Positions 1-11,602 of a stretch of 64,000 nt of DNA are shown here, piece by piece. The stretch is from Megalobrama amblycephala (lineage: Eukaryota > Chordata > Actinopteri > Cypriniformes > Xenocyprididae). The translations under genes and the position numbers were made by a program. Position 1 is the stretch's first letter; each line of letters begins with the position of its first letter. The stretch lies in NCBI RefSeq assembly GCF_018812025.1, contig NC_063058.1:17756797-17820796 (forward strand). Reading direction: 5' to 3'. A model generated the notes under the pieces. It was given only the letters and a program-made list of their open reading frames with translations, was not told the DNA's origin and made no database searches.

Positions 1-1153
1 CTGAGGCACTATTGAGCCTTCAGATCATCTATATATTGTTGGATCGACCGTTTCTCATCTTTCTCTTGAAAATATCCCATAGATTCAGGGGTCAGGCATG
101 TTGGCTGGCCAATAAAGCACAGTAATATCATGGTCAGCAAACCACTTGTAAGTGGTTTTTGCACTGTGGGCAGGTGCTAAAGTCCTGCTGGAAAAGGAAA
201 TCAGCATCTCCATAAAGCTTGTCAGCAGATGGAAGCATAAAGTGCTCCAAAATCTCCTGGAAGATGGCTGCATTGACTTTGCACTTGATAAAACACAATG
301 GACCAACACCAGCAGACGTCACGGCCCCCCAAATCATTACTGACTTCAGAAACTTCCCACTAGACTTCAAGCAGCTTGTATTCTGTGCCTCTCCAGTCTT
401 CCTTCAGACTCTGAGACCATGATTTCAACATGAAATGCAAAATTTACTTTTATCTGAAAAGAGGACTTTCGACCACTGTTCACTGTCCAGTTCTTTTTCT
501 CCTTAGCCCAGGTAAGATGCTTCTGACGTTGTTTCTGTTTCAGAAGTGGCTTGGTAGTCCTTTTCCTGAAGATGTCTGAGTGTGGTGACTCTTGATGCGC
601 TGACTCCGGCTTCATTTGACTCATTGTGAAGCTCTCCCAAGTGTCTGAATCGGCTTTACTTGACAGTATTCTCAAGCTTGCTGTCATCCCTGTTGCTTGT
701 GCACCTTTACCTACCCAATTTCTTCCTTCTAGTCAACTTTGCATTTAATATGCTTTGATACATCACTCTGTAAACAGCCACCACATTCAGTAATGGCCAT
801 CTGTGACTTACTCTCTTTGTGGAGGCTGTCAATGATTGTCTCCTGGACCATTGCCAAGTCAGCAGTCTTCCCCATTAGTGTGGTTTCAAAGAACAAAAGA
901 TACCCGGAATTTATACTGTAGGGATGGTCATCTAATAAAACTCAAATGTAAATATTCTAATATTTTGAGATACTGGATTTTGGACTTTCATTAGCTGTAC
1001 GCTCTAATCAACAAATAAAAAAAAAAAAAAAAACTTTTGAAATGTTTTACTTTACATTTAGGGAATCTAGTATAAATGAAAGTTTCATTTTTTAAAATAA
1101 TATACAATAAAAAAATGAACTTTTTCACGATATTCTAATATGACCAGCACCTG
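1..1153 (-). mobile_element. Tc1-like DNA transposon, copy 1, cut by window edge
   Basis: A Tc1/mariner-family transposon in reverse orientation whose 3' part runs off the left edge. Its outer end at 1140-1153 reads GACCAGCACCTG followed by TA, the same inverted-repeat end as the complete copy at 50066-51588, to which it is closely similar over its whole length. Reverse-strand fragments encode recognisable transposase pieces: a helix-turn-helix start around 720-880 (DLAMVQETIID), a central piece with KQRQKHLTWAKEKKNW at 367-687, and catalytic-domain pieces at 85-370 (GVGPLCFIKCKVNAA, PSADKLYGDADFLFQQD, AHSAKTT, then WPAN). It lies in the upstream intron of the tead1-like gene. Family assignment is firm; the exact subfamily is unknown. 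Confidence 0.88.
85..880 (-). pseudogene. Broken Tc1-like transposase of copy 1
   Basis: Transposase remnant. The coding frame shifts at least twice: the piece reading FLFQQD and the piece reading AHSAKTT lie in different frames. The motif normally reading PDLNPIE is replaced by PDP plus a stop near 92, so the third catalytic residue (Glu) is absent. The same lesions occur in the copy at 50066-51588. It cannot encode an active enzyme. Confidence 0.8.
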
Positions 1154-1160
1154 TATTATA

Positions 1161-1583
1161 AGGGCTGTCAATCGATTTAAAATATTTAATCGTGATTAAT
1201 CACATTATTGTCATGAGTTAACTCGCAATTAATTGCAACTTAATCGCACATTTTATGTAATCTTTACGTTTTTTTTTTGTAACCAAACATTGAAAGCTCA
1301 GCCAAACAGCTGATCATAGCTGTACAGGGCGGGTTTTTATTTCTCATCTCCATAAATTGAAAAAACAATAACAGTTGTCATCATTGTGGGGTTATCCTCG
1401 TCATCATGGAGAGCACAGTTCATGGTTGCATAGCAACGACAGACACCTTTTATGGCTGCATCTCCATTTCTCCAAACTACGGGCTAGGCCATGGGTCGAA
1501 CAGAAAATGTGTGCTGCGATAATAAAATTAGTGCCCTTAAAATGAATTTGCGCGTTAAATTAACGCGTTAATTTTGACAGCCT
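1161..1583. mobile_element. hAT-like MITE with AGGGCTGTCAA ends
   Basis: A non-coding element with inverted ends: AGGGCTGTCAATCG on the left and TTTTGACAGCCTT on the right, each followed inward by AT-rich sequence based on TTAATCG/CGTTAATT. Ends of the AGGGCTGTCA type are typical of hAT-derived MITEs in fish. I could not find a convincing 8-bp target duplication, so the superfamily is inferred from the termini only. Confidence 0.5.
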
Positions 1584-3286
1584 TAATCGTTATAAATTAA
1601 ATAATTATAAAATATAAAAAACCTTTAAAGTGATGTATGATTTGTTGGAATCCAACAAAAAATGACTGAGCTACACCTGTTTGAAGCCAATAGAGTCAGC
1701 AAAGTCAATTTTGAGAAAAATAGAGTTAAAGTTTTCTGAAGGTTCCAAAACAAAATCACCTAGCAACCATACCTTAAAATCCTTGGTAGTACCACCAAAT
1801 CAAGTCAAAACCCATATCTATAGGAAAAAATATATGCTCATATATATGATTCCACAATTGAAACAGACAGCCTATTTATTAAGACCTACTATACCAAAAG
1901 GATGAAATATAATGTTACACATCAGATGTTTTTCCCCAACAGTTAACCTAACATTCACTTAAGACTTAACAGATAATGTTTGCATGAATACTCGCCAAGA
2001 CCGATTTTTTGAAATACTGTAATTTTGTGTAAATGTGTATATCGGGATCGCGCTCTGTCTGAGGCGTCTTTGTGCATGCGCTTCGGATCTGTCAGTGCGA
2101 GTAAGATCGTTTTGTTTACATCAGCATGAGTTTGAAAATCAAATTTCATTGGTTCAGACTCATACCATCGAGAATTCGCTATCGCTTTACAACGATACCA
2201 AACTTGTGCTGAGAGGATGTACCAGTCGTCAGAGAGAAACAGTATTTTTTGTGGACGAAGGAAAGGTGCTCCTCTCAGAAAACGTACAAATAAAGATACC
2301 TTAGATGTTTAATTGCTATTTAGAGCATCAAGATCGCTAGACGATGAACTCATTTTTGTGAAAACCCCAATTTCGACCAAAATTGACATTTTTCACTTGT
2401 TTTGCCTTTAGCTCGAAATTAGCCGGTGCGCATTCTGACTCACTTTGCCAGCACGAGTCACATATGCTTGGTGTTTGTGAGAGTATAATATAATATGAGA
2501 ATATAAATACATTACTTGGTGGAAGAATAGCTTTTGCATTTAGCCTTGGATCAGCAACCTTGTGCGACGTTTTAGATGTCAAATCCACTGACAGCAGCTG
2601 CAGGGCAGTTGGGTCTTATTAGAAATGGTCATGATGACCAAGGTCACATCCTGCATTTTTCCTAATCCAATGATAATGATGGAAATCAACAGAAGCCCAA
2701 GACAAGTCATTTTCAGCTCAAACTGAACAAAGCTCTACTGGTGCACTAAAAGAACACAGAAGTGTTGCAGCTGAGCCTGCTTATTATGATCTAGTAGTCA
2801 TCCAAAAGTGTCTTCAGATCAGCTGACCGATGCTGAATGTCCTATTTAAGCACTGATCTAACTGCAGTCAAGACAATGAAGACAAAACAGCATGTGTAGA
2901 TTAAAAGTGAGACCTGGGAAGAACTTCCTGTGACCTACAGGTTATCAAAATGTCTTGTGTCCGTGTTACGGCAGACCTGTGTAATTTATCATGTTGGCAG
3001 CATCTCTATGAAATGCTTGTCCCTCTGGTCTGGCGTGACAGCAGCTATTAATCATGCATTTGTAGCAATACGCAGAACGAGGCGCATTCTCAATACAGTC
3101 GTCCAGTCACACAAACATTCAGGACGTACCTGAAACAGCTTCACAAATGCAATCTGAAATGCTTCATTACTGACACAAACAACATTTGAGAGTAGCATTT
3201 GAACTCAGTGAAAACTATAAACTATGTATAAAAAAGGTCTGTTAGTGTATATGTTGCATTGATCTGATTTTCAACTCTTTCTGCAG
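1584..3286 (+). other. Intron of the tead1-like gene, no further feature seen
   Basis: Sequence upstream of the first visible tead1 exon, read as intron. Open frames here (for example 2035-2304) show no similarity I recognise and no coherent splice signals. A pyrimidine-rich tract ending in TTTCTGCAG at 3278-3286 is the 3' splice site for the exon that follows. Nothing else supported. Confidence 0.6.
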
Positions 3287-3460
3287 TACAACAAGCATCT
3301 GTTTGTGCACATCGGCCAGACGAATTATTCATACAACGACGCGCTTCTGGAGACAGTGGACATACGTCAAATCTACGACAAATTCCCTGAGAAGAAGGGT
3401 GGGCTGAAGGAGCTGTTTGGAAAAGGACCTCAGAACGCCTTCTTCCTGGTCAAGTTCTGG
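3287..3460 (+). CDS. tead1: tead1 exon: start of YAP/TAZ-binding domain
   Basis: A 58-codon exon in phase 0, bounded by CTGCAG and GGGTGAGT. It encodes the segment from [10 protein letters not shown] through [19 protein letters not shown] to AFFLVKFW. This is the hallmark opening part of the C-terminal YAP/TAZ (Vestigial-like)-binding domain of TEAD transcription factors, an immunoglobulin-like beta-sandwich that recruits YAP, TAZ or VGLL co-activators in the nucleus as the output of Hippo signalling. The N-terminal TEA DNA-binding domain must lie on upstream exons outside the window. The paralogue call rests mainly on the next exons, which match TEAD1 better than TEAD3 or TEAD4. Whether it is the teleost 1a or 1b copy cannot be decided here. 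Confidence 0.95.
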
Positions 3461-3969
3461 GTGAGTCTGTGAGCATTTGTGTCAGTTTGAGCAGACGGGC
3501 CGTGGCGTAGCTGCGACACATTGAGCTGTGCTGCTCATGCAAACAATAAAAATTGAGTTTGAATCATTTTCCAGTCCCATTTCTTTCTTTTTTCCCCACA
3601 TCATTTTATGTGCTACTTCACCTATTAATCCAATAAAAATGTCCAAAAACACCTGTAATATTGAGACAATCCTTTTGAATTTTAGTTTCTATAATTTAAA
3701 CAATGGTGTTACATTATAGTAATATAATGAATATATATATAGCATATAGTTCATATAATCAGAATTAATTTCAGCAATTTTATGCAAATTTAATTTTTAC
3801 TTTTGGCTCTTTAATTTCGCATTGAAAGATGTTGTGAAATTTAAAAACCTAATTATTTGAATAACTAATAAATACTTAAAGTATGGGCAATTTTAGTTGA
3901 ATAAGTTTTTACAATTTTATGCACAAAATTAGCTCATTTCAAATTTGATACCTGCTATGGGTCTTAAAG

Positions 3970-4640
3970 TAGTTTTGACAGGGGCATGTTTACCATGGTG
4001 TAGCATTTCCTCTTCTTTTCAAAACAGTTTGAAGACATCTGGGCATCGAGGTTATGAGTTTCTGGAGTTTTGGTGTTGGAATTTGGTCCTGTTATATGTT
4101 TCCAGCTGCTGAAGAGTTTGTGGTTCGTGGTCGGCCCACAGGACATGACAGCGCTTCTGGACCATGTTCACATATGGCTTCCTTTTTGTATGATAGAGCT
4201 TTAGTTGGCATCTGCAGATGGCACGGCGGATTGTGTTTACCGACAATGGTTTCTGGAAGTATTCCTGAGCCCATTTAGTAATGTCATTGACACAATCATG
4301 CCGATGAGTGATGCAGTGTCGTCTGTGGGCCCGAAGACCACGGGGATTTGAGATTTGCAAAGCCTTTGCAATTTGACGTTGAGGAACATTGTTTTTAATG
4401 TATTCCATCTTTTTACGGACTCTTTCACAGATTGGAGAGCCTCTGCCCGTCTTTACTTCTGAGAGACTCTGCCTCTCTAAGACATTCATTTTATAGCTAA
4501 TCATGTTACAGACCTGATATCAATGAACTTAATTAGTTGTTAGATGTTCTCCCAGCTAAATCTTTTCAAAATTTCTTGCTTTTTCAGCCATTTGTTGCCC
4601 CCGTGCCAACTTTTTTTTGACCTGTAGCAGGCATCAAAAA
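3970..4640 (-). mobile_element. Internally deleted Tc1-like transposon
   Basis: A reverse-oriented element whose 150-aa open frame (4052-4504) begins with a Tc1-type bipartite helix-turn-helix: VRKKMEYIKNNVPQRQIAKAL followed by LSVNTIRRAICRCQLKLYH and QKRCHVLWADHE. Immediately after WADHE the frame jumps to LQQLETYNR, a segment that normally sits near the C terminus of this transposase family. The whole DDE catalytic core, about 150-200 residues, is missing. Downstream sequence (4000-4050) still resembles the end of the transposase (KRRG-like) and trailer. The outer boundaries are approximate because I could not identify clean inverted repeats. Confidence 0.72.
4052..4504 (-). pseudogene. Tc1-like transposase lacking catalytic core
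   Basis: The N-terminal DNA-binding half is open and well preserved (residues 1 to about 115), fused in frame to a short C-terminal segment beginning LQQLETY, after which a frameshift leads to a stop. With no Asp-Asp-Glu residues it could at most bind transposon ends, not cut DNA. It is read as a dead internal-deletion derivative. Confidence 0.7.
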
Positions 4641-5157
4641 TCAAACTTAAAAAAAAAGTTTAAAGTTTATTTTATATTTAGTTTAACAATGAATTAAATT
4701 CTAGGTCTGGGATCAGGGTAATTCTTGTAATAATTCATAATTCAGTTATTTTCACTTTTAGCTCTTTTTTTAAAAACAAATAAATTTCATATTGAAAGAT
4801 ATCATTGTCAATATAAAACTTAAAATTTTGTTAACTTATAAATATGAGTGTTTCTTCAAGTATGGGCAATTTTGGCTTTATTAAAAAAAAAAATAATTTT
4901 CATATTACACTTTTTTTTTACAACTTTTTTTAAGATTTATGCAATTTAACTAATAGTAAAATACTATCAAATACTATTGAATTGAATAATCCTTAAATAT
5001 TTTAATTGAATAATTTATTAAGGATTATTCAATTCAATTTGATGGAATTTGACAATTAATTAAATTGCTTAAATCTTTTAATTTAAGGTTTTTTTTTACA
5101 AGTTTTTTGATAACTAATTTTAAATACAGGTGATTCTTCAAGTATGGGCAATTTTAG

Positions 5158-5161
<4 letters not shown>

Positions 5162-5214
<53 letters not shown>
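5162..5214. repeat. (TA)n microsatellite
   Basis: An uninterrupted TA dinucleotide tract of about 53 bp in the tead1 intron. Confidence 0.98.
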
Positions 5215-5217
<3 letters not shown>

Positions 5218-6258
5218 GAATCATTTTCATATTACAAATTTTAGAATCATAAACTAAATTTTTACCTTTAATTCTAAAATAAACTTTAAATAATTAATTT
5301 TTTATGATGGCTTTTTATAGTTTAAGACTGAACGTCTGGGTCTGGGATTCACATAAAAGACATTTGAAAGTTTTTGATTAAAAATAAACCGCTATGACAT
5401 AAAAATCTGCCATCTATGAGCATTATATCAGTCCTCCAGCATGAGCTGTTGAAAAATCAGTGTCCGTCGACACTAGTCACCTGCATCAGTTTGAATTGAG
5501 GCAGCTGAGTTGGTTCAACACGTTCGCATTTGATTAAAGTGCTGTGTTAAAGCCAGCAGTGGTGTATTTAATCCCTGGGCGGTCTGAATGTGAATCCCAG
5601 CGCGCGCTGTCCTTTAATACTGCTGATGCTGGATTTGATAGGGAGCCTTTATTTGAACACCTGCCGCTCTGAGCGACAGGTGCAAGCGCATGAGCAGATC
5701 AGACGGCCACATCCTGTACAGACTGAAATAAAGAAGTAAATCACTCTCTGAAGGTTAACACCTATTACACTCTTACATCGGATACTAGTTTTCGGATGGT
5801 GGTCTGTGCTGGTTCTATCTTTTATCAAAGGCCGTTTTTAGGACAACAGCAGCTGAAATGAATATTTGTTTTCAATCTATACACAGTTGTGGCATAATAA
5901 ATCGCTTTATAGCCTTGAAATCTCTGAGACTTTTTAAATTATGTTCTTTCAACAGCATTGGATATACTCAGAGTTTCAAAATAAATTAGCACAAGTTTCA
6001 TTAAGTGCAGCTGTAAATAATATGCTGATTCCAGGTGTCTGTGGCCTTGATGAATATCACAGGAGGCTCTATTCATAGTTTAAAGTAGCCAAAGACTTTA
6101 CTGTTGACATAGAGCACCTTTTATTTATTAGCGTCTGACAAATTACTCATTTATTTGCCCAACTGTATGCAAACCCTGTGGTTGAATTTGCTTTTGTCAA
6201 CATGTTCTCTCCATCCGTTCATTCATCGCCACTGAGCTGTTATGTGGTGCGTCCGCAG

Positions 6259-6399
6259 GCCGACCTGAACTGCAACATCCAGGAGGATTCTGGGGCATTC
6301 TATGGCGTGACCAGTCAGTACGAGAGCTCGGAGAACATGACCATTACCTGCTCGACAAAAGTCTGCTCCTTCGGGAAACAAGTGGTTGAAAAAGTTGAG
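6259..6399 (+). CDS. tead1: tead1 exon: central YAP-binding domain
   Basis: A 47-codon exon in phase 0, preceded by GTCCGCAG and followed by GTGAGG. It encodes [20 protein letters not shown], then [20 protein letters not shown] and QVVEKVE. The wording ADLNCNIQ and [17 protein letters not shown] is characteristic of TEAD1; TEAD3 and TEAD4 differ at these positions. The Cys in KVCSFGK corresponds to human TEAD1 Cys327, one of the conserved cysteines of the domain. It joins without phase change to the exons on either side. Confidence 0.95.
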
Positions 6400-6537
6400 G
6401 TGAGGAATGCTGTTTATTTCACTTGCTTTCGGTCATATTACTGTTTAGCGTTTTAAATTAATTTAGCATGTTAAGTAAAATTTCAGTCATTTAATTTTTA
6501 ATTTGTAATCTTGTAATATGTAAAATTATATATATGT

Positions 6538-6542
<5 letters not shown>

Positions 6543-6595
<53 letters not shown>
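6543..6595. repeat. (TA)n microsatellite
   Basis: A TA dinucleotide tract of about 53 bp. Confidence 0.97.
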
Positions 6596-6597
<2 letters not shown>

Positions 6598-6924
6598 TTA
6601 ATTTAATATTTAATATAGTATTAAGTATGATTTATTATTGTAATATTAAACATTATATATATATAGTAATATTTAAAAACATTATACATGTATATATAAA
6701 AACATTAAGTTTTTACAACTATAATATAGATTGAATATTAACTGAATTTTAAAAAAGTAAAAAAAAACAGTTTTATTTGTAATATTGAAATATTTAAAAT
6801 CATATAAAATTGAATATTAATATTTAAAAAAATATATATATTGAATTTTATATGTATTATAATCTATTATCTATGTTACATATTATGATATATTATTGTA
6901 ATCTATTACTGTAATATTTAAAAT

Positions 6925-6925
<1 letters not shown>

Positions 6926-6973
<48 letters not shown>
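6926..6973. repeat. (TG)n(TA)n compound microsatellite
   Basis: A short TG run passes directly into a TA run, then into a T-rich tract. Confidence 0.95.
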
Positions 6974-6981
<8 letters not shown>

Positions 6982-7279
6982 TTATTTTTTTTTAATATAA
7001 CTGTATATGTATTTATATACAACTATAATATGAATTTTATTTGTATTTTTTAAAACTTTTTTTAAAGTTCAGTTAATATTGTATTTTATTTGTAATATTG
7101 AAATATTTAAAATCATATAAAATTAAATATTAACTAAATTTTAAAGTAAAAAAACGAAATCCATAATATAATTGTATATAAATAAATAAATATTTTATAT
7201 ATATATAAATACTACATCATAATACTACATCATAATATATATAAAATATCAAATAATTATACACACACACTGTATAATG

Positions 7280-7310
<31 letters not shown>

Positions 7311-7658
7311 AAAAAATTATATATATATATATAAAAATATATATATATTTTATGATCTATTATTGTAATATTTAAAATGATGTACATATTAATATAACTG
7401 TATGTGTATTTTTATATACAATTATAATATAAATTTTATTTGATATATATATAATATTTAAAATCATATAAAACTGAATATTAACTAAACTTTAAAAAAG
7501 TAAAAAAACCCAAAAACAAATAAAATTCATATAATTGTATATAAAAATAGATATTATAAAATTATATTAAATATATATATATACACATTTTAAATATTAC
7601 AGTAATAGATCATTATAATATATGAAATATTAAATGATTTATATATAATGATAAATGA

Positions 7659-8227
<569 letters not shown>

Positions 8228-8950
8228 GGCTCCCGACTCACACGAGTAACACTAAGAGCAGTCAGTCAGTGACCTACTGCCCACAGAGAGGAGGAAAAAA
8301 ACTGAACAGTGGAGACTTTATATTCACTGAGGCTTTTAGGCTACACAGCTGATGTCCACCAAGGGCGGAAAAGCCTGACGGACTAAGAAAAGCCTTTGAA
8401 TGATTCACAACATCATTTTAAGTGGCTGTGCCTCTGTCAGTCCCACCCAGAAGGCTTTTGTCACGTTTTGGGTGAGGTCTGGAATGAATAATTACATTAT
8501 AATTTGTTCATCACTTGTGTTTTGGTGTTTATTTTTTTGTTTAACCTGTCGTGGGTGAAACGGTACAGTTTTGTTTTGTTTGGATGTCTGTTTAACTTGG
8601 TTGATGTTTTAAACCACAATGTGTTTTGAAAGAACATTGCTTATATAAAGTCGTATTGTCATAGTACGTGAAAGCTTTTTTCTGTTGTTCAACCTTTTAT
8701 TCTCACATTGAACTACATTTCAATGGCTTAGCCCCTGGTATTTTTTCACCGTTAGTGGATTTAACTTTAATGAAAGCATAAAAAGGTACTGTATTATTTA
8801 TGTGGAACTACCTGCCTTACACTGCACATGGCCTGTTCCAGTACTAAAACACTAAGAAACAAATCATTTTCTTAATAGAAACTTTAAATATAACATGATG
8901 TTGAAGACAAAGACGAACCTTAAACAGTTTTGTTAATTTGTGAATTTGCA

Positions 8951-9292
8951 TTTAAAGGTGCAATGTGTCGTTTTTAGCGACATCTAGTGGTGAGGTTGCG
9001 AATTACAATATAGAGAATGTCGTTGTCTGAGACAGCAGAGAGAAGCTAGGCAAGCAAAGTTTGTCCGTTTAGGGCTACTGTAGAAACATGACGGCGCAAA
9101 ATGGCGACTTAACATGTAAGGGGACCTGCGGTGTATGTAGACAGAAATGGCTCATTCTAAGGTAATAAAAACATAGACATAAGTGACTTGCATTATGTAA
9201 CGTCTTTATACACCACTGAAAACATAACTATGTATATTATATTGCATTTCTGTCAATAGATCCTCCTAAAATGTACACATTGCACCTTTAAA
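8951..9292. mobile_element. MITE with perfect TTTAAAGGTGCAATGTGT ends
   Basis: A 342-bp element with a perfect 18-bp inverted repeat: TTTAAAGGTGCAATGTGT at the left and its reverse complement at the right. Reading TTAA as the target site gives 5' ends starting AGGTGCAATG. No coding capacity. Confidence 0.85.
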
Positions 9293-9564
9293 GCTGACGT
9301 ATGTAGCGTTTTCTGTTATACCTTATCCTATAACAGCTTAATGTGTAGAGAATGAAAGAAAAGCCATTTCATTGGTTCATTTTTGCGAAAACTTCAAACA
9401 CTCGCGCTATGAAAATCCCCCTTTTTATTTTGAGTGACTTGTCTAGTTCTGCGCAACTGGCTCGACCAATGGCGTGCATTGGGGGCGGGGCTATCGATGT
9501 TTATTTTTTAAATTCCGTTAGATGGCGCTGTTGGGGCAAAAAAAAATACATACTTCAGATTTAA
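9289..9564. mobile_element. Second MITE sharing TTAA with its neighbours
   Basis: It starts at the TTAA that closes the previous MITE (TTAAAGCTGACGTATGTAG) and ends TACATACTTCAGATTTAA. The ends are imperfect inverted repeats of each other: AGCTGACGTATGTA against the complement of TACATACTTCAGAT. An open frame inside (9352-9564) has no recognisable product. Confidence 0.6.
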
Positions 9565-10312
9565 AGGGTTAGTTCACCCAAAAATGAAAATTCTGTCATT
9601 TATTACTCACCCTCATGTCGTTCCACACCCGTAAGACCTTCGTTAAGCTTCAGAACACAAATTAAGATATTTTTGTTGAAGTCCGATGGCTCAGTGAGGC
9701 CTCCATAGCCAGCAATGACATTTCCTCTCTCAAGATCCATAAAGGTACTAAAAACATTTAAATCAGTTCATGCGAGTACAGTGGTTCAATATTAATATTA
9801 TAAAGCGACGAGAATATTTTTGGTGCGCCAAAAAAAAAAAAGAACGACTTATTTAGTGATGGCCGATTTCAAAACAATGCCTCAGGAAGCATCAAATCTG
9901 CTGCTCGGAGCGCCAAAGTCATGCGATTTCAGCTATTGGCAGTTTGACACGTGATCTGAATCATGATTCGATACACTGATTCATTTGTGCTCCGAAGCTT
10001 CATGAAGCAGTGTTTTGAAATCGGCCATCACTATATAAGTCGTTTTTTTTTTTTTTTTTTTGCCGTACCAAACGTATTCTCGTCACTTTATAATATTAAT
10101 ATTGAACCACTGTACTCACATGAACTGATTTAAATATGTTTTTAGTACCTTTATGGATCTTGAGAGAGGAAGTGTCATTGCTCCCTATGCAGGCCTCACT
10201 GAGCCATCGGATTTGTGTTCCGAAGATTAACGAAGGTCTTACGGGTGTGAAACGGCATGAGGTTGAGTAATAAATGACATTATTTTCATTTTTGGGTGAA
10301 CTAACCCTTTAA
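9561..10312. mobile_element. Fold-back element, TTAGTTCACCC family, copy 1
   Basis: A 752-bp element bounded by TTAAAGGGTTAGTTCACCC and its exact complement GGGTGAACTAACCCTTTAA. The inverted similarity continues inward through most of the element (TTACTCACC... against GGTTGAGTAA, CGTAAGACCTTCGTTA against TAACGAAGGTCTTACG), so one strand could fold into a hairpin with arms of roughly 300 bp. It resembles the abundant short inverted-repeat elements of cyprinids (Angel-type); that name is a guess. Other members: 12353-13143, 28549-28762 and fragments at 38810-39122 and 48180-49100. Confidence 0.85.
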
Positions 10313-11226
10313 GATATCATGTTATTTCTTCCCATATCAGAATAGGCTACACAATAAAGGGAATTTACATAGCAAAATCACCAAAGCATATTGTGCCTTA
10401 GTGTTTATCATCACAGACTTTGTCTAATTGTGAGTAAAAGTATGAAACCTCACTTGATGTTTGTATTTTGTTCCTCCACATTTTTTGTCAAGCCAGTCTA
10501 AGCAAAGTAGGTCACATATTTCTCTCTTGTACACCAAATAAACACATTCTATCACTTCTGTTCATGTCAAGTGAACGCTACAGGTGTTGAAAGTGCCTTT
10601 TGTTTGTTTTTCCAGCTCAGAAAATTGTTGAAAAAAGGGTCAAATTTGGATTCTATCACCATGATGCCTTTGACATTTTAAAAGCTGGGGGAAAAAACGA
10701 TTCATTAACTGATGGAAATGTATTTTTAACTTCAATATGAATCAAATGAGACGTCAGAAATTCCTTTTCCACCCTGTAAAGAAAGCAGTTGATTATGTAC
10801 ATATGGAAAGAGATTTCATGTACACGAAGGCATCAAGTGATGTGATGTTCTTACAACGACAACCAGACTGATGAGTGACAGTCCAGTGCTTAAAGAAACG
10901 CCATTTTGACTCCTGAATCTGAATCAAGTTGTTGATCTCAGTATATTTACCACACAAGATTGTGGGTTTTGTTTGTTTTTTGTCAACCATGTTTTTTTTG
11001 TTTTTTTTTACATGTTTTGCAGAGTATCTGTTAGTAAAACGAGCATTAAAACGGAACACTAATGTATTTGATGGCAGTTCTTGTCTGTTTTCAGTAAAGA
11101 AAACACTTTCCTGGAGAGCACTGAAACGCTGAGTTTGGGTAGCTTTTTAATAGGTGGATTCTTGTCAAATAATTGTTTTCAATCGTGTATATTTTCCCTG
11201 AGAGGATGACACGAATAGAAAATGAA

Positions 11227-11232
11227 AATAAA
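11227..11232 (+). promoter_or_regulatory. Candidate tead1 polyadenylation signal
   Basis: A canonical AATAAA followed within 15 bases by a T/GT-rich element. It is the best placed of three AATAAA hexamers after the tead1 stop codon. Confidence 0.4.
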
Positions 11233-11407
11233 CTTTTTGTGTTTGTAGCCTACTGCAAACTGTTTTACTTGGCTTCTCCGTTTTCTCTGCACTAAATAAT
11301 TAGCATTATTGTTTGTTTACATACGTGTTTTTGATAATTATATCATCAATTACAAGTGGCTCTGTCTTTACACATATACATATACATGTGTGTAAGGTTT
11401 ATTATAA

Positions 11408-11423
11408 CCACTAGGTGGCAGTA
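11408..11423 (+). promoter_or_regulatory. CTCF-like motif between tead1 and rassf10
   Basis: CCACTAGGTGGCAGTA matches the vertebrate CTCF core (CCASYAGRKGGCRS) at every core position. It lies just downstream of the probable tead1 transcript end and 3.1 kb before rassf10, a sensible place for an insulator. Binding is not proven by sequence. Confidence 0.45.
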
Positions 11424-11528
11424 TAGTGCCAATAATGACGCTACACCATCCTATTTTCCTCAGCTGAAATTCAACTGGTTACAAATTAAATCAACATTAA
11501 TTATAAAGTACTAAAGTACAACAAAAAA

Positions 11529-11597
<69 letters not shown>
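11529..11597. repeat. (TA)n microsatellite
   Basis: An almost uninterrupted TA tract of about 69 bp in intergenic DNA. Confidence 0.96.

Positions 11598-11599
<2 letters not shown>

Positions 11600-11602
<3 letters not shown>

Larger units (their letters stand above)
3461..6258 (+). other. tead1 intron with Tc1 remnant and (TA)n
   Basis: A 2.8-kb intron starting GTGAGT and ending GTCCGCAG. It contains the deleted Tc1-like element near 3970-4640, AT-rich sequence around 4640-5340, and a pure (TA)n at 5162-5214. The stretch around 5400-5760 has a more balanced composition, with CAGCTG and CACCTG E-box-like motifs, and could hold regulatory sequence, but nothing in it is diagnostic. Confidence 0.7.
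8228..11250 (+). other. Probable long 3' UTR of tead1
   Basis: Non-coding sequence after the TEAD1 stop. AATAAA signals occur at 10353, 10537 and 11227; the last is followed by the GT/T-rich stretch CTTTTTGTGTTTGTAG, a good downstream element. Long 3' UTRs are usual for TEAD1. Three end-to-end MITEs (8951-10312) would lie inside it. The exact transcript end cannot be read from DNA alone. Confidence 0.45.

Noticed and set aside
3497..3600. Possible SINE start (GGGCCGTGGCGTAGCTGCGA) after the first tead1 exon
   Set aside because: Only weak resemblance, with the tRNA B box not recognisable; too little to call.
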